Of a DNA stretch of 64,000 nucleotides, positions 63,641 to 64,000 are shown piece by piece. The translations under genes and the position numbers were made by a program. The notes under the pieces are model-generated. The model was not told where the DNA came from. It saw nothing but the letters and a program-made list of their open reading frames with translations, and searched no databases. Position 1 is the first letter of the stretch; the number at the start of each line of letters is the position of its first letter. The DNA lies in contig NZ_JBLZHU010000006.1 in NCBI RefSeq assembly GCF_048892425.1, positions 1 to 64,000 on the forward strand, in the 5' to 3' direction. The DNA comes from Pacificispira sp002696645 (GTDB lineage: Bacteria > Pseudomonadota > Alphaproteobacteria > UBA8366 > Aestuariispiraceae).

Positions 63641-64000
63641 GCCTCACCGAGCCGTTCGATAGAAGTCTTGCAAGCAAGGCCCTGGGTGGGACCGATCAGG
63701 ATCCGACCATCAAAACTCTGACGATGAATTTCGGCCCCCAGCATCCTGCGGCCCACGGCGTGTTGCGCATGGTGATGGAGATGGATGGAGAGGTGATCGA
63801 GCGCCTGGATCCGCATATCGGCCTGTTGCATCGTGGCACGGAAAAGCTGATCGAGTATAAAACCTATCTTCAGGCGATACCGTATTTTGATCGGTTGGAC
63901 TATGTGGCCCCGATGGCACAGGAGCATGCCTTCTGTCTGGCGACAGAGCGTCTGTTGGGTCTGGAAGTGCCCTTGCGTGGCCAATATATGCGCGTCTTGT
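63637..64000 (+). CDS. nuoD: NADH-quinone oxidoreductase subunit D (partial, runs off the window)
   Basis: The first 121 codons are present. [26 protein letters not shown], then [16 protein letters not shown] and [18 protein letters not shown] are the N-terminal NuoD signatures, including the His residues lining the quinone pocket. Coupled to nuoC by an ATGA overlap; AAGGGGATAAGG lies upstream. Cut by the window end. Confidence 0.96.
   Translation, partial: MSLTEPFDRSLASKALGGTDQDPTIKTLTMNFGPQHPAAHGVLRMVMEMDGEVIERLDPHIGLLHRGTEKLIEYKTYLQAIPYFDRLDYVAPMAQEHAFCLATERLLGLEVPLRGQYMRVL

Overview
The window is a 64-kb piece of an alphaproteobacterial chromosome. Evidence: the order trigger factor, clpP, clpX, lon, hup, tRNA-Val, tRNA-Asp, nuoABCD; rplM-rpsI; the YjiS-like DUF1127 proteins; and a moderately GC-rich composition. 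The order resembles Rhodospirillales and relatives, but genus cannot be read from the sequence alone. No rRNA or CRISPR array is present.

Layout. 1-936: tandem array of ~225-bp hairpin-rich units. 1.0-9.8 kb: MFS transporter, hisI, a FemAB-like acyltransferase, alaS, an NnrU-like protein with a divergent LysR regulator, and a Tat-type secreted protein made of two YdhR-like domains, divergent from an HxlR regulator across two palindromic operators. 10.3-12.6 kb: AT-rich insertion carrying one HEPN-motif protein, lying at the 3' end of rpsI. 12.6-20.8 kb: rpsI-rplM, acyl-CoA enzymes, a DctB/DctD-like two-component pair whose regulator lacks GAFTGA, a methyltransferase and a double cold-shock protein. 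21-41 kb: housekeeping and stress genes (DUF1127 pair, GST, glutathione peroxidase, tRNA-Gln, rlmE, patatin, hyi, NlpC/P60, RhlE, parE, yciA, uvrA) and a bfr/bfd iron-storage pair. 41.2-42.7 kb: second, larger array of the same hairpin repeats. 42.7-44.1 kb: aminotransferase and tRNA-His.

44.1-47.4 kb: a compact defence island between perfect 17-bp direct repeats, one overlapping the tRNA-His 3' end. It encodes a TIR-APAZ protein and a catalytically degenerate short Argonaute, that is, a SPARTA-type abortive-infection system, with no integrase. 47.5-53.6 kb: CgeB-like glycosyltransferase, mnmC, a lipoprotein, nnr, a small conserved protein and tRNA-Leu. 53.7-64 kb: proteostasis block tig-clpP-clpX-lon, then hup, two tRNAs, a cupin and the start of the complex I operon.

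The strongest finds are the SPARTA island and the HEPN-gene insertion. Both appear as defence-only islands at the 3' end of a conserved gene, flanked by direct repeats and lacking a recombinase. Secondary finds are the higher-order hairpin-repeat arrays, the HxlR operator pair, a three-way-junction leader before the cold-shock gene and a 48-codon gene coupled to bfd.
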